Positions 26,292 through 38,740 of a stretch of 64,000 nucleotides of DNA are shown one piece after another. Each line of letters opens with the position of its first letter. The first letter of the stretch is position 1. The translations under genes and the position numbers were made by a program. Location of the stretch: positions 13,694,304 to 13,758,303 of the forward strand of contig OZ234496.1 in NCBI GenBank assembly GCA_965153455.1. Direction: 5' to 3'. This stretch comes from Sphagnum compactum. Lineage: Eukaryota > Bryophyta > Sphagnopsida > Sphagnales. The notes below the pieces were generated by a model that did no database searches, had not been told where the DNA came from, and saw nothing but the letters and a program-made list of their open reading frames with translations.

Positions 26292-26675
26292 CTAGCAATA
26301 ATGGCCATCACCGGGAACCCAAGTTTGATAATGAAAACGAACATCGTCATCTTCACATTGACACTTTTCAAACCTTTCCGACGCGACTCCACAAATAGGA
26401 ACAAATTCTAAATAGATTGTTAAGGCATGTGGGTTAGGAGACAATCGACGATCCCATGCCGAACGATCAACTCGAGTGCGCACCACTCGCCTGGACGGTT
26501 CTTCTTCGCGCGGCCGTTGAGAAACATTCACGTCAAGCGGTGCTTCTTCAAGCTCTTCCTGTTCTACTGGTGCAACTGGAGGATTCAAGGGCGCAGCAAC
26601 ATCATCCTCCATAACTAAAATTTCACCTGCATCAACAAAAATTAAAGGGTAACCGAAGCAATTTGGCACTTGCAT
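26292..26675 (-). other. Unidentified open frame in a GC-richer island
   Basis: A 127-codon frame with an acidic, proline-rich start (PVAPVEQEELEEAPLDVNV), a basic middle (EEPSRRVVRTRVDRSAWD) and a Cys-containing end. Its composition is more protein-like than the neighbours, and the island 26200-27300 is GC-richer with CGAA words. I cannot assign a family. It could be an exon or part of a transposon. Confidence 0.3.
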
Positions 26676-27299
26676 TCGAGGGGGCCGTTACCTTTATTCA
26701 AGAAATTAAGGTAGGCGTGAGGCGTGGTAGTGACGGCGAAACTTCGTGAGAAGCCGAACTTCCTTGTTCCAATGAATTTGTGAAGCCTTAATATCGACGG
26801 TGGATCTAGAAGTACATAGGAATCCTTATAATTCCAAATCTCATTCTATCGTAGTGCCACGAAAGGTTCGTTAATGAATTCGGGTTGGAGGCCGAAACGA
26901 TCCTTTATTGGGCAAATAAATGACTTTTGGACTTCTGTAACGAACGTTTTCCCCCAAAACCGGACCTTTTGGCGCCAAAAAAAGCTTCGCGCTGTCGCGC
27001 GTGTAACGAACCTTTTTTGCTTCATTTCCAAGGGGGTCGACCTTGTACTGATCAGCAAGGCCTGGTAGGCCCACAAAATGTCTTTCCAAAGCTAGAATGT
27101 TGCACATGTGTGCTTGCAACATCAAAACAAAAAAAAATGGAAATTGGCTTGGACCTGTAATGGACCTTTTTGGCAGATTACTGGACCTTTCCCTTGAAAA
27201 CAATGCATTTCCTGCAGCACTGATGTACCTTTTCCAAAAAATTTCCTCAAGATTAATTAAATTGATCGTTACAGCCCGCCCGAACCTTTCGTGGCACTA

Positions 27300-28960
27300 T
27301 GGTAATTATTATGTACTACATAATTAATTAGTACACGGTAAGGAATAACTAGGGAATGTTAAAAGAGTAAATGGTGCACGGAAGGGTTACTATTACCATT
27401 GGATTGATTTAGTCAAATGGGAACTCAAGGATGTTTATTTATTACTACCGGTAAATTATCTTAGTAGTTAGTTACTTAGAATAATTAGGATGAAAAAGTG
27501 GGATGTTAAAATCGAACAGACGAAATCGACAAGGATGGAACTCAAGAACCCCATCAAGATGTCCAAGATAGGGCAAAGGATGAGTCCTTCAATTCCATTG
27601 GTCATGAGGATTATCATCCTATTTGATTAGAGAATGGAACCTTCCTCGTGTTTCATTGGGCATAAGGATTTTCATCCTAATTTCCATAGAAGAGAAAATC
27701 ATTCTCCATTCTCATTGGTGCATGAAGGATGAGGGGGCCATTAATTGAAGGGAAGGATTTCCAAACTTCCATTGGACAAGGAGAACAAGCTCAAGGAGGG
27801 GTCTAGGAAGCTTACCAAGGAGAGAGGAATATCTTGTGTTTTGGGGGAAAGGAAAAGGAGGAGAATGAAAGTGTGAGAAAGAGATTAGTTCTTATGTGTG
27901 GAAGGTTGTTGTTGATAGAAAAGATGTGTGCAAACAAGAACATGGAAGGAAGTTGTGTGTAGCAAGTACTTGAAGTGGAGTTCATGGAAGGATTTCCATA
28001 ACAAAGCCTCTGGATTTTTATTTGAAATAGTTGTTCCTCTCAAATCCACCGTTGGATTTGTGTCAAACTTAAAACAGTTCTAGTGTAAGAGGTGTAGAAG
28101 GTCCTCTCAAAATTTCATCATCATCGGGTTTGTTGTAAGGGAGCTACACTTGCCGAAAGTAGAGGGGGTCGAAATTGTTTGTTTTTTTCTCTTCACATCT
28201 AGTCAAAATAGTTTTTAGCTCCGAGGCATAACTCTTGATTTAAAAAATAAAAACTTATAAGATTTTGTAACCTTGCTCCTTGTTAGATTAACTTTTCAAA
28301 AATCCAATGCATGTTAGATTAAGAGGTTGTATGAATATGTTATGACGAATGGAGCGAAGGGGGTTCAACCATCAAGCGTGACATTGAATGAACATCAACA
28401 TAATGCTCCTTCACATTCCATCATGGTGAATTATGATTCTCCCACAATGTCTTCGTATCTTCCAAGTGGACACAACGCATTAGAGTCTTAGTGAACTTCA
28501 TTACATTACATTACATTGAACCACCTTTACATAGTAGTTCCATTCTCAAGTGAGTTTTTTGTGAGTGCATATCTTCATGTGGAAGGTGTGCAAGAACTCC
28601 TCACACCCTTTTCCAACCCTTCTTCTGAATCATTTTTTTTGGATTTTAGCACATTGTATAAATAACAACCTTGTTTATGTTAACCTGACTCCTAGTTCCA
28701 ATATGATTTTTTGTTTTCTTAATGTCTTGTTGCCACCAATCTGTTAAGAGTTTTTTTTATTGTGTACTCATTCCATTTTCTCATTCATCTGTCCTTCCAA
28801 AAGCTAATCTTTTGAAAAAAAATCATAATTTTTTTTCTAACGGCTCCCCACATATTACCTCACTTTTTCATTTATATCCAGGCTTGCACCACATTTATGT
28901 AATTGACATAATGTACCGCAACTTGTATAAATTATAGGTTGGGTCTTCACTTAAACAACT
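27300..28960. other. Unassigned DNA, possibly LTR-derived
   Basis: It contains repeated phrases such as CATTGGTCATGAGGATTATC and a related CATTGGGCATAAGGATTTTC (27598-27680), and a triple ATTAC near 28500. The phrase style resembles a retrotransposon LTR, but I find no paired copy, primer-binding site or ends, so it is left unassigned. Confidence 0.3.
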
Positions 28961-28967
28961 TTCAAAT

Positions 28968-29189
28968 ATCCCTTCATGCTTAGGAATATAGTTTAAATAG
29001 GTAGTTTAAATTCATGAATTATTAGTATTATTAACTATTCACAGATTAATATTCAATAAGGGTTTATGCAAAATAAGGATTGTTGGTTGACTTCTAGTCG
29101 AAGCAAATTTGTTGACAACAACTATGTTTGTGCCATGAACATTGCTTGCATTAGGATGGCCTTTATGAGGTTTTGTATGGTCTCCCTAT
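28968..29189 (+). mobile_element. LTR of a gypsy-like element, plus orientation
   Basis: This segment is the reverse-complement counterpart of 42129-42346, sharing ATCCCTTCATGCT at the outer end, GCAAAATAAGGATTGTTGG in the middle and GAGGTTTTGTATGGT near the inner end. It is followed at 29190 by TGGTTATAGAG, a decayed initiator-Met-tRNA primer-binding site. No gag follows, so it is an isolated LTR with a stub. Confidence 0.6.
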
Positions 29190-29895
29190 TGGTTATAGAG
29201 TTTTTTTGGCAAACTAGGAGCCATAACTAGCACCACGTGTTGGCTCCTTGGCATAAAGGTCTGAACTAGTGTTGTGTGGCCATATGTTTTACCCATATAT
29301 ACCCAACAAGTATGAATAGGGTATATTATTTATTCACTTATTTTCTTCAAATCAACATTTTTTTAGTGAAACACACATCCAAGGCTATATAAAATTATAA
29401 AATTACACCTTATTCATAACCTCATATATGTGTAAGAAATACTCATACACATGGCACAAATATGTTTTGACATCCAAGTAAAAAAATTAGGGTAAATATA
29501 CCTTAAACCTTAAAGTTTGGCTAGTTATATTTATTAAATACCTGCAAAATTTAAGCTCCTCATCCTTTGCTGTCCTTCAACTGGAAGACAACTCATTTTG
29601 AAAATGCAGCTCGTCATCCTTTGCTCTTCTTCAACGGGAAGAGACGGCTCATGTTGAACATGATATGACCCTCCCTTATACAGTGTGAAGCAGCCGGAGG
29701 AGATACAATAGGATGATTTAGTGAGATTTACAGTAAAACCATTAGAGTTCAGATTCAAAAGTTTGTCTGCAAAACAAGTACAAACTGGTCGCGCTACAAT
29801 ATTTGTGAAAACTAGTCTGACCACATTGCCATAGCAGTTGAGAAATGACATACTTTGAACTATGATATCATGTCTCATTGAACAATAAGCGGATC

Positions 29896-30302
29896 CTAAC
29901 CTCTTCGGGCAAAAAACCTTCCACCTTTCTGTCTCACTTGTGTGCCTCCAAGACCTTGAGCCAACACAGATTTTGTGTTTGGCCGCCAAGAAAATTCCAT
30001 CAAACTCAGGAGTTGGTCACAAAGAGTGGATGTGAGCTCCAAATACTGAATGTTATCACAAAAGGTTACCTGCAATCTCTGAAAATCTTTACAAGCTTGC
30101 AAAACCACTGCCAACCCTGTAGTTGTGATGAGTGAGCATCCGGCTAAACCTAACAACCTCAGTCTGCGGCACTTTGCTGCCAAGCTGAAGCTCTCATCAT
30201 CCAAGCCCCAGCAATCCTGGAACTCAAGCTCCTTGGTACTTGCACAAACAGCTAGCAGTGCAGCAAAGCCAGATGTTGGATCAAATCTCTCTAGATTGCT
30301 CT
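29896..30302 (-). CDS. F-box/LRR protein, C-terminal exon (partial)
   Basis: An acceptor (CCATAG at 30303) precedes a 134-residue exon ending in TAG. It reads ERFDPTSGFAALLAVCAS, KELEFQDCWGLDDESFS, RRLRLLGLAGCSLITTTGLA, QACKDFQRLQVTFCDNIQ and closes with WRPNTKSVLAQGLGG and KGGRFFARRG. The Leu/Cys spacing is that of plant cysteine-containing LRRs in F-box substrate receptors of SCF ubiquitin ligases. The WxPxTKS and KGGRFF tail recalls the At5g51370/At5g51380 group (from memory). No F-box or further LRR exon is found upstream within the window, so this may be a gene fragment carried or stranded among retrotransposons, or the end of a gene with very long introns. The reading frame itself is undamaged. 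Confidence 0.6.
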
Positions 30303-31170
30303 CTATGGGCTATTTCGGTTTTACATAACATCAGTTTCAAGTCATAACCCCCTCCCCCCCCCCCCCTTTAACAATGTTTCCACATATCCTCTCAAGCATC
30401 TGACAGGGATGAGATGAATGTTTACATCATTTATTTCACAATGGTTTTTCCTTAGAAAATTCCAGACATCGTATACGCAAAGTTCCCAAATCAATGAGTC
30501 TAGATTTCCCAAATGCAATTTCCCATTGATACTTCACCACCCACAGACTGATGTTTTTTTCAAACTACCCATAATCGTCTCCTATGGAGCTTCATCACTT
30601 CTGGCATTTCTATGCAATCTATTCATGCCATCTATCTTGCCCAATTCCTATTTTCTAACTCCGGTATGCAATGAAACGAATTATGGAGAAAGAGCTTAGG
30701 TATCGAGTGCTAGTGGGCATTCTTCCCAACCAATCACACTAAACTGTTGCCTAGATTGTTGGACAATATTTTTGGCTACTAATGCAAAACCCAAAACAAA
30801 ACAAAAAACAATAAGGTACTTAACTTTCCAAAAGATTGTCTTCTTATATTCTTTGTTGCCCATCCTTCTTCAAAATCAATCGTAGAAGAATCTTTGCCAA
30901 GCCACCGTTGCCAAAAAACATCAAAAGTACAAAACAAGGCCATGGTCCATAACTCTTTTGTTGTCTTGACATCAAGAACTCAAGCACAAACCTTAAATAT
31001 TTCGGAACTATTAACTTGCAAGAGACAATTACACTAACTTTTATCCACATAAGAAGAACATTCATTAATTAACTACTCTATTGTTTTTTGCTTTCAGCAA
31101 AATGAAACACCTTCCATTAGGTCTTCGTCCTAGATGTATTCATTTCACTCCTTTTCATCCCACACATGTA
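30271..31170. repeat. Segmental duplication, copy 1 (F-box locus)
   Basis: About 0.9 kb covering the first codons of the F-box/LRR exon and upstream intron-like DNA, repeated in direct orientation at 42349-43240. Shared words include AGTTCCCAAATCAATGAGTC, a poly-C tract (30353-30366) and CACTCCTTTTCATCCCACA. Confidence 0.85.
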
Positions 31171-31559
31171 ACCACTCCCTTTTTAATTTAGTTGTGCTCC
31201 CACATGTTTCGTATGCTACAATTCTTAGTAGTACAATTGCAAGTCCTTCCTAAGATGTTCCCACACTTGTTCATCCTTGCCTTTAATAATGCACTTTCTT
31301 CTACCATCTTCATGCTTCGCATTCACCTACTCATCAACATATCCAACAAACAAAGACAATCCTTCCCAACTTCCTACAAGTGATTTCTTTTTACATGGTT
31401 TTTTCATTTTAACTAGATGAATCCCAACTTTAAAACAAGGGAATAATTGTTATATCTTATGTAAAGCATAAGTATTTTGTTGTTAAACCTAGGCATGTGC
31501 ATTGTTGCTTAGTATTGACTTGTGTAGATCAAATATTAGCTTCATTTTTGCAATCATTT

Positions 31560-34247
31560 CACTACTAGGAAATGTGTCCTAGTTCACTATGAATTTCACT
31601 ATATTTTTGAGTAAATTTGGACAATTTTACCTAGTGAAATTGTTTAACCCCCTAATGAACGGGGACCAGTTGCTACGAACAATGACTTGTTTCACTAATA
31701 CCTAGTGAAACAAGGTTATTCTCAAATGAAATACAAATTTACTAAACCATTCACTTGCTAGTTAATTAACTAACCATTATATGGAAATTAATTAAATTTT
31801 AATTATTTAATATATAATATTATTGATAATTTCATGATTTTTAAAGCCTATTATTTATTGACACGTGTCACTACCTACGCTAAGTTAAAAACCTAGCCTA
31901 GGTAGGTAGGTAGGTAGGCCACGTAATCAACTTAAGCACCTAACCTAAAAATTCGATAGGAGAATATTCGGTCAACATACCATTGTTGACCACACACAAC
32001 ACCACTCATGAGGTTTGATCCCTTGACCTTTGGAATGGGGTCAAACACCTTTATCATGAAACCACCCCACTTGTTGTGATAATATGTTACATTACATTCT
32101 ATTTATCAAATACTTCATTTTAAACATTATAAAAACATAAACTTTGAAAATTCATATCTTATTGAGATTTTGTTCAAATGAAATGATTCGAGTTTACTTT
32201 TTAAAAATATTCAATAATGTACATAATTACATTTATTTCCTTTTTAAAGTTTAAAATAATTTGAACAAAAGAAAAGTTGAATATCATTATTCAATAACAT
32301 TTCAATGACCATTCATTTGAAAAAAAAAAGTTTAGTAAATGGATTTTTTTTGTTAATATAATAATATTGTCTATGTTAAAATACTTTAAATTATTATATG
32401 ACTATTTTTCATTAATTTAAATTATTTCACCCTACATTATTTACGGCTATTTATGGCTATTCTAAATTACTTTTGGTTTTTTTTTGTTATTTCACCCTAG
32501 GCTATTTTTGGTTATTTTAAGTTATTTTTGGCTATTTTAACTTATTTCACCTTAGGCTATTATTAGCTATTGTAAGTTTTTTTGCTATTTTATGTTTTTT
32601 TGGCTATTGTAAATTATTTCAATTTAGACTACTTGCAGTTATTATAAATTACTTTTGATTATTTTAACTTATTTCACCTTAGGCTATTTTCAGCTATTGT
32701 AAGTTTTTTTGTCTATTCTATGTTATTTTTGGCTATTATAAATTATTTCAATTTAGATTACTTGTAGCTATTATAAGTTACTTTTGGCTATTGAAAATTA
32801 TTTCACCTTAAGTTATTTTCGTTTATTATAAATTATTTCACCTTAGATTATTTTTGGCAATCCTAAGCAATTATAATATATGGCTATTAGTTGTTCTTTT
32901 ATTAGTGCTATTGGTAGTTATTAATGGCTATTGGTACCTATTCTATTTGTGGCTATTAATGTTTTTAGTGATTATTCTATTAATAGTTATTGGTGGTTAT
33001 TCTATTAATGGCCATTAGTAGTTATTCTATTGGTGGATATTCGTGGTTATTTTATTGGTGGCTATTATGTGAATGATTATTAGTGGTTATTATATTAATG
33101 GCTACTGGTGGCTATTTTATTAATGGCTACTGGTGGCTATTCTATTAATGGCTAGTGGTGGCTATTCTATTAATGGCTAGTGGTGGCTATTCTATTAATG
33201 GCTATTCATGATTAATGTATTAATGACTATTGGTGGTTATTCTATTAATGGCTATTCATGATTAATCTATTAATGGCTATTGGTGGTTATTCTATTAATG
33301 GCTATTGGTGGTTATTCTATTAATGGCTATTGGTGGTTATTCTATTAATGGCTATTGGTGGTTATTCTATTAATGGCTATTGGTGGTTATTCTATTAATG
33401 GCTATTCGTGATTAATGTATTAATGTCTATTGGTGGCTATTCTATTAATGGCTGTTAGTGGTTATTTTATTAATGACTATTAGTGATTATTCCGTTGTAA
33501 ACCATTGGTGGTTATTTTATTGGTGGTTATTGATGGCTATTTTATTAATGGTTATTGTATTATAAGTTATTGTTGGTTATTATATGTTATATTACAACTA
33601 TTGGTGATTATTGTATCATAAATTAATGTTTGATATTCTATGTTATAATATCATAGGCTATTGGTAATTATTATATTGTAGGGTATTTAAAATTATTTTT
33701 CATAGGTTATTATTTTTTATTCTAAGTTATTTTTACCTTAGGTCATTATATTTTGTTTTAGATTATTTTAAAGTTATTATGCTTAGGATAAAATAATTTA
33801 TAATAACATTAAGTAGAATGACCTTGAATAATTTAAAGTATAACTTGAAATAATATATATTAATTTTAAATAAAATAAGCTAAGGTATAGCGTAAAATTA
33901 GTTGAATAATTTAAAAGTTTATAATAAACTAGTTAAGATGTTTTAAGGTAAAATAACATATAATAATTTAGAGTACAATAATTTATAATAGCCTATAATA
34001 ACATAAAATATAAGTTATAATAACTAAAGTAGTTTAAAATAATATAGGGTATATCATAAAGTAACATAGATAGAATATTTTTTAAAACATAGAAATAAAC
34101 CTATTTGCTATAGTAAATTGTAATAGTGAATTACGTTAACTAGAAATGAAACATGATGTTTACATAGTGATATAATGAAATAACTTTCACTAGGTGAAAT
34201 CAGTAAAATGCAATGAAGTTATTTCACTTTTAATTCCCATCTAGGTA
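31560..34247. mobile_element. CACTA-like element with degraded right end
   Basis: It starts CACTACTAGGAAAT after TTT. Both ends are dense in ATTTCACTA/TAGTGAAAT subterminal motifs (31590-31735 and 34155-34225), as in En/Spm-type transposons. The right terminus reads CATCTAGGTACTT, which looks like a damaged CTAGTAGTG plus target-site copy. The interior is minisatellite-rich and encodes nothing recognisable, so it is non-autonomous. Confidence 0.5.
32440..33560. repeat. GGCTATT minisatellite with 25-bp core
   Basis: From 33276 to 33400 a 25 bp unit (GGCTATTGGTGGTTATTCTA plus TTAAT) repeats almost exactly about five times. It is flanked by diverged copies back to 32880 and by a related, longer unit around TTATTTCACCTTAGGCTATT at 32440-32870. 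It lies within the 31560-34247 element. Confidence 0.9.
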
Positions 34248-34486
34248 CTTCAGGCAATTTCCTTCACATTCACTTTCTTCTTCCACATCATTATCACCAT
34301 CATTGAACAACTCCTCATCCACCATAAAATGAACTTCTATTGCCAACTCCCAACATATGTTTTTGTTTTTTGTTGGTATTCTTCTTCTCTTCATTGTTGG
34401 TGACTAAATCCTTGCTTCATCCTCATGAGTTTCACCTTGCAAGTTAGCCTTTATCTTTTGGTGCATCATGGTGTCAAACAATGGCT

Positions 34487-34846
34487 CTACCATAAATAGG
34501 TTGGGTATTTCAGTATTTCACATGTTCCTTCTTCCAATCTAGGTTTGTATGCCCAACTTTTGTACCGATCTAATTTTTTTGATTTCTTCATCAAATTTAG
34601 CTCTACCCATTGGGTTATGACTACTTGAACATCTACATTAATGTGTTTAGACCAAGGACAATGCAAAATTTTGAAATTGAAATCTCGTAATGTGTCTATC
34701 CAACAGCCTCTCCTACCATATGCATCAAACGTTGTCACCAACCATTCTAGCGGTTTGTGGTCAATTCTTAAGGTGAAATGGTTATTATGAAGGAAATGTT
34801 GAAAATATATAATCCTCCAAATTAAGGCATAACATTCCCCTTCCAT
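34487..34846 (-). pseudogene. gypsy RNase H remnant
   Basis: A 119-codon frame begins MEGECYALIWRIIYFQHFL and contains FTLRIDHKPLEWL and WIDTLRDFNFKILHCPW. These are the ExxA..., TDHxxL and W...L..F.F.I.H.PG landmarks of gypsy RNase H. The frame is open here, but the integrase that should follow is absent. Confidence 0.8.
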
Positions 34847-34849
34847 GGG

Positions 34850-35279
34850 GTGAAATATCTTCTACAGTAAAAAAAATCCTTTACTAGCATACACAATTAC
34901 ACATTCCCTTTTTTCGCTCTTTTTGGATAAGAATATAGCCCCAATGCCTTTTGTGGACCAATATATGTCCAAAATGAATCCTTTGCAGAAATCAAGTATT
35001 GCTAGTATAGGTGCAAAAACAAGTGCTTATTTCAATTTATCGAATGCCTTTTGACCTTCAAGAGTCCACTGGAATGTAACATCACACTTTGTTAGGTCAA
35101 ACAATGGAACTACTATTCGAACATACCCTTTGATATAATCCCTAGAGTAATCGGTCAAACCTAGAAATGCTCATACATTGGTGATGGTATGAGGGATGGG
35201 GAATTCCATCACAACCTTAACCTTGTTTAGATTTGGTTTTATTCCAACTTTCTCACCACATGTCCCAAGAATCTAATGT
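34850..35279 (-). pseudogene. gypsy reverse transcriptase remnant, 3' portion
   Basis: Immediately beyond the CACTA insertion the minus strand reads IRFLGHVVRK, then stops, then EGQKAFDKLK and ILDFCKGFILD, then IGAIFLSKKSEKRECV. These are the thumb/connection text that follows the YVDD box in gypsy polymerases. Several stops are present. Confidence 0.75.
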
Positions 35280-35559
35280 TTTCACTAGTAAAAATCTTGT
35301 TGTTTGCAACCAATCACTATGCAATTAAAATGCAACTAGTTGTCATTTGTAACTATATTGGTTATGTTTGTAACTGCAAATTTAATATTGTATAATAATT
35401 GGGCCATATGGTTGTGTGTGCAATTAACATGCAATTAAATGTGTACAACATGGACACATGTCATAAAAAATAATGGCCTAAACTAATACATATTTAAATT
35501 AGTACACCTAATGTGTCTACCTAGGCTATGTATAGTAGTATTATGTACTTTTAATACTA

Positions 35560-35940
35560 CAGTTGTTAACTAAAGTTAACCTAAACTAACCATGGCTAAA
35601 TTAATTTAAAAATCACACTATCCAAGGTTAAATTAATTAAAAAGCTACATTAACCCTAGCTAAACTAACCATGGTTGAATTAAGTTAGGTTAAACTAATT
35701 ATGGTTAGATTAAATTAAGCTTAATTAAATTAAATTAAGCTCAATTAAATTAAATTAAGCATGGCTAAATTAAATTAAGTTAAAATAATTATAGCTAAAT
35801 TAAATTAAATTAAATTAGACTAAATTAAGCATGGCTAAATTAAGTTCGGCTAAATTCATTATGGTTAAATTAAATTAAGCTAAACTAACAATGGTTAAAT
35901 TAAGTTAGGCTAAACTAATTATGGCTAAAATAAATTAATA
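35560..35940. repeat. TTAAATTAAG/GGCTAAACTAA tandem array
   Basis: About a dozen diverged units of 20-45 bp built on AATTAAGTTAGGCTAAACTA and ATGGTTAAATTAAATTAAG inside the CACTA element. Period and composition drift along the array. Confidence 0.8.
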
Positions 35941-37034
35941 CTTGATATAATTTATTATTATTATTATTCATAATTAGATCATATTATATTTTTAATTCAT
36001 AAATTTTATAGATAACCATAGCTGCTAAAAATTTATTAAAATCAAAATTATATTCATTATTACTATTATTTATTACTTAATCATAATAATTAGTATTAAT
36101 AAGAATAAGTATTATAAATATTTTATTATTATAGTAATATTATTTTAATATTATTAATGATGTTAATATACCTATGGCTAGTAAGATACATTAGTTAATT
36201 TATATTCTAACCTAGATTAGCAACCTAGGTATTAACCTAAATAATATATTAATATTATGAATTATTATAGTAATCATAAATATTAATTAAAAAATATTTT
36301 AATTATAATGGTAATTAATAGCAGTGAAAAAATAACAAGAAGAAAATAAACTTTTCAACTTACAAAATACATTTTTTTTCTTTTTTCTTCTCTTTGGACC
36401 CTTCCTACTTTCAAACCTCATAACTTTCTTATTTCTTATTCATTTAAAATGATTTAAAGTGCTATAGGAGCGCCACCTGAAGTTCTACAAATGATCTTAG
36501 ATTTATAATAACAAAAAATCAACATACAAGGAACTTTTTGGGTTTTCAAGAACCGACCTTTATAATGTAAGGTGGTTTGTTTTTTTGAGTTGTTGACTGC
36601 CTTTACTTTGAGGGGCCATAACTTTCTCATTTCTAATTCATTTTCAAGGATTGTTGATGTGTTCGATGTGCCAAGAGGAAGGTGTTCAAGTTTTCTTTGG
36701 ACATCAGAGGCAACGGAGCCTTCCCTAGGCTAATCTACCCTAATATAGTAGTTGTATCTAATGTGCAACTAAATTGGTGATGTTTACAATGGAATTTTTT
36801 ATCCCATATCTTTTGGCTTCCAATCCAATTTTGCACTCTATATAATTAGGTACAATAGCCATGTTCACAAACCAAGTACCAATTGCCATTGGGGATGAGT
36901 TAATAAAATTTTTAAAATTTTAATTAAATGGTTAAACTAAAAAAAAAAATTGGATTATTCTAATACTACCTATTTAGCTTAAGTTTACCTTTCAACTTAC
37001 TTACATACCTAGGCCTACCTACCTACCTACTTAG

Positions 37035-37474
37035 AAAGGTGTGATAATTGGGTGCAATCACACTAATGGGAAGTGTAATGCGTATTTAGTTTTTCATGTT
37101 TAGAAGAGGTAATTTAATTTGGTGTTGAAAGTGTAATTTTTAAAATATAGTTTGGTTCATAATATGTCATTGGAACATGTGAATTAATTTGAAAAATATC
37201 TGATGAATAAAAAACTTTCAAAAGCACTTATTAAATACTATAATGCGTGTTTTTTTATCACTAAATGGACCTATAAATAGACTTCAATTTTTTTGAAAAT
37301 TACATATATATTTTGAAACCTTTTACATAAACCTTGACATAATAATTTTTTAAAAAATATATATTTTTGAAGATATTTTTGAAGATTTTTAAAAAATATT
37401 TAAAAAATATTTCCCCCAAAAATACTCCCAAAAACATGTTAGTGTGATTCATGTTATCATGTTTGCACCCAATT
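37035..37474. mobile_element. 440-bp inverted-end element nested in the CACTA transposon
   Basis: The ends carry TAATTGGGTGCAA in inverted orientation, accompanied by ATCACACTAA. They are bounded by an exact 14 bp direct repeat ACCTACCTACTTAG (37021-37034 and 37475-37488). The interior is AT-rich without coding. The flanking repeat is longer than a typical target duplication and falls in CCTA-rich DNA, so its class is unsure. Confidence 0.5.
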
Positions 37475-38038
37475 ACCTACCTACTTAGGCACCACATGTC
37501 AACATCTTATTAACCTTAAATTGGACGATTTAAATTTCATTAATTAATATTTAAAAATAAAATATAAATTGGCCTAAATTACTATGTGTCACCATATAAT
37601 TGGTGTTTTAAAATGGATACGTGTCAAATGGTCAATGAACATTCCATGCCACATGTCATCATCTTAGTGGTAAAATTTTTAATGATTGAGGTTAATCCAA
37701 TGAATTTTTAATTTTGAGAACACAAAAATAGCCCCCCAAATGACATGTGTCCATAAGCAATTCGTCTAATTTTTAAACATGTGTCATGCTTTGATTAGTT
37801 GCACTATAGTTGTAAGGAGAGTTGCATATAAGGTGTAATTACATTTGAATTGGTATGTATGGATGAACACGTATATTAACACTGTATATACATGTTGCAT
37901 ACGTAGTGTTGCATGTAATTGAATGTCATGTGTGACTTGTCTTAAACAACTACATGAATTTGTAGTTGCATGTGTCGCATGTAATTGAATTTTAGTTGCA
38001 AACAACAATTGTAAAACCCATAATTTCTATTAGTGTTT

Positions 38039-38740
38039 TGGTGGAGAATACACATTTGTTGGGAATTAATTTTAAATTTACTTCCTTCAAATGTTGTAAC
38101 ACCATACTTATGTGTTGGAGATGCTCTTCTTGTGTCGTTATATGGATATTGAGGTCATCCACAAAGACCTTCAAAAATTGTTATAGCCATTTAAAAAAAA
38201 TATTAGTCATTATTTTAAAAAATGTGATTGTGGCATTTTTCAAACCAAAAGGCATCACCAACCATTCCATACAACCTTGACTTGGTGATTAGTGTGGTTT
38301 TCTTCACATCATTAAGATGCATTTTGATTTGCCAAAAATCACTTTGAAGGTCTAATGCTAAAAACCATTTTGCAAACCCCATTTAATTCAAAACATCCTC
38401 AATTAAGGGCATAGGGTATGCATCCCTACACATTTGAGTGTTCAATGGAAAGTAATCTCCATAGAACCACCTACTCCTATCCTTTTTGATTGGTAAAGTC
38501 ACCTTACAAGCGTACTTAGAAACACTAGGTCTCATATTCCCTAATTTTACCAATTTTGGATCTGCTAAATTACTTTCGCCTCTTCCCAAAAAGATGGTCT
38601 ATTAGGACTAGTATGACATAGTGGGTGTCCTTGCGTATCAATGGCATGCTCCTTGACTAGGCAAGATTCCAATTCACCTTTATTCAATGCAAATACATCA
38701 ACATAGTTTTCCAAAACTTGCCACAACTCCTTAGCCCTTT
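38039..38740 (-). pseudogene. gypsy reverse transcriptase remnant, 5' portion
   Basis: Minus-strand text includes YPMPLIEDVLN, then a stop, then LALDLQSDFWQIKM and KVFVDDLNIH, where FVDD stands for the catalytic YVDD box. It continues HLKEVNLKLIPNKCVFSTK to 38039, where the CACTA element interrupts it. The other side resumes IRFLGHVVRK at 35279. Confidence 0.85.

Larger units (their letters stand above)
35283..38035. mobile_element. Non-autonomous CACTA (En/Spm-like) transposon in the gypsy RT
   Basis: It begins CACTAGTAAAAAT and ends ATTTCTATTAGTG (reverse complement CACTAATAGAAAT), flanked by TTT on both sides (35280-35282 and 38036-38038), a 3 bp target duplication. Subterminal TTGTTTGCAAC occurs in inverted orientation near both ends. 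Removing the 2753 bp rejoins the RT reading (CVFSTK to IRFLGH). No transposase is recognised inside. Confidence 0.9.

Noticed and set aside
30418-30699. 93-codon plus frame as a gene
   Set aside because: It lies in the duplicated F-box flank, and the copy at 42349-43240 breaks the frame.
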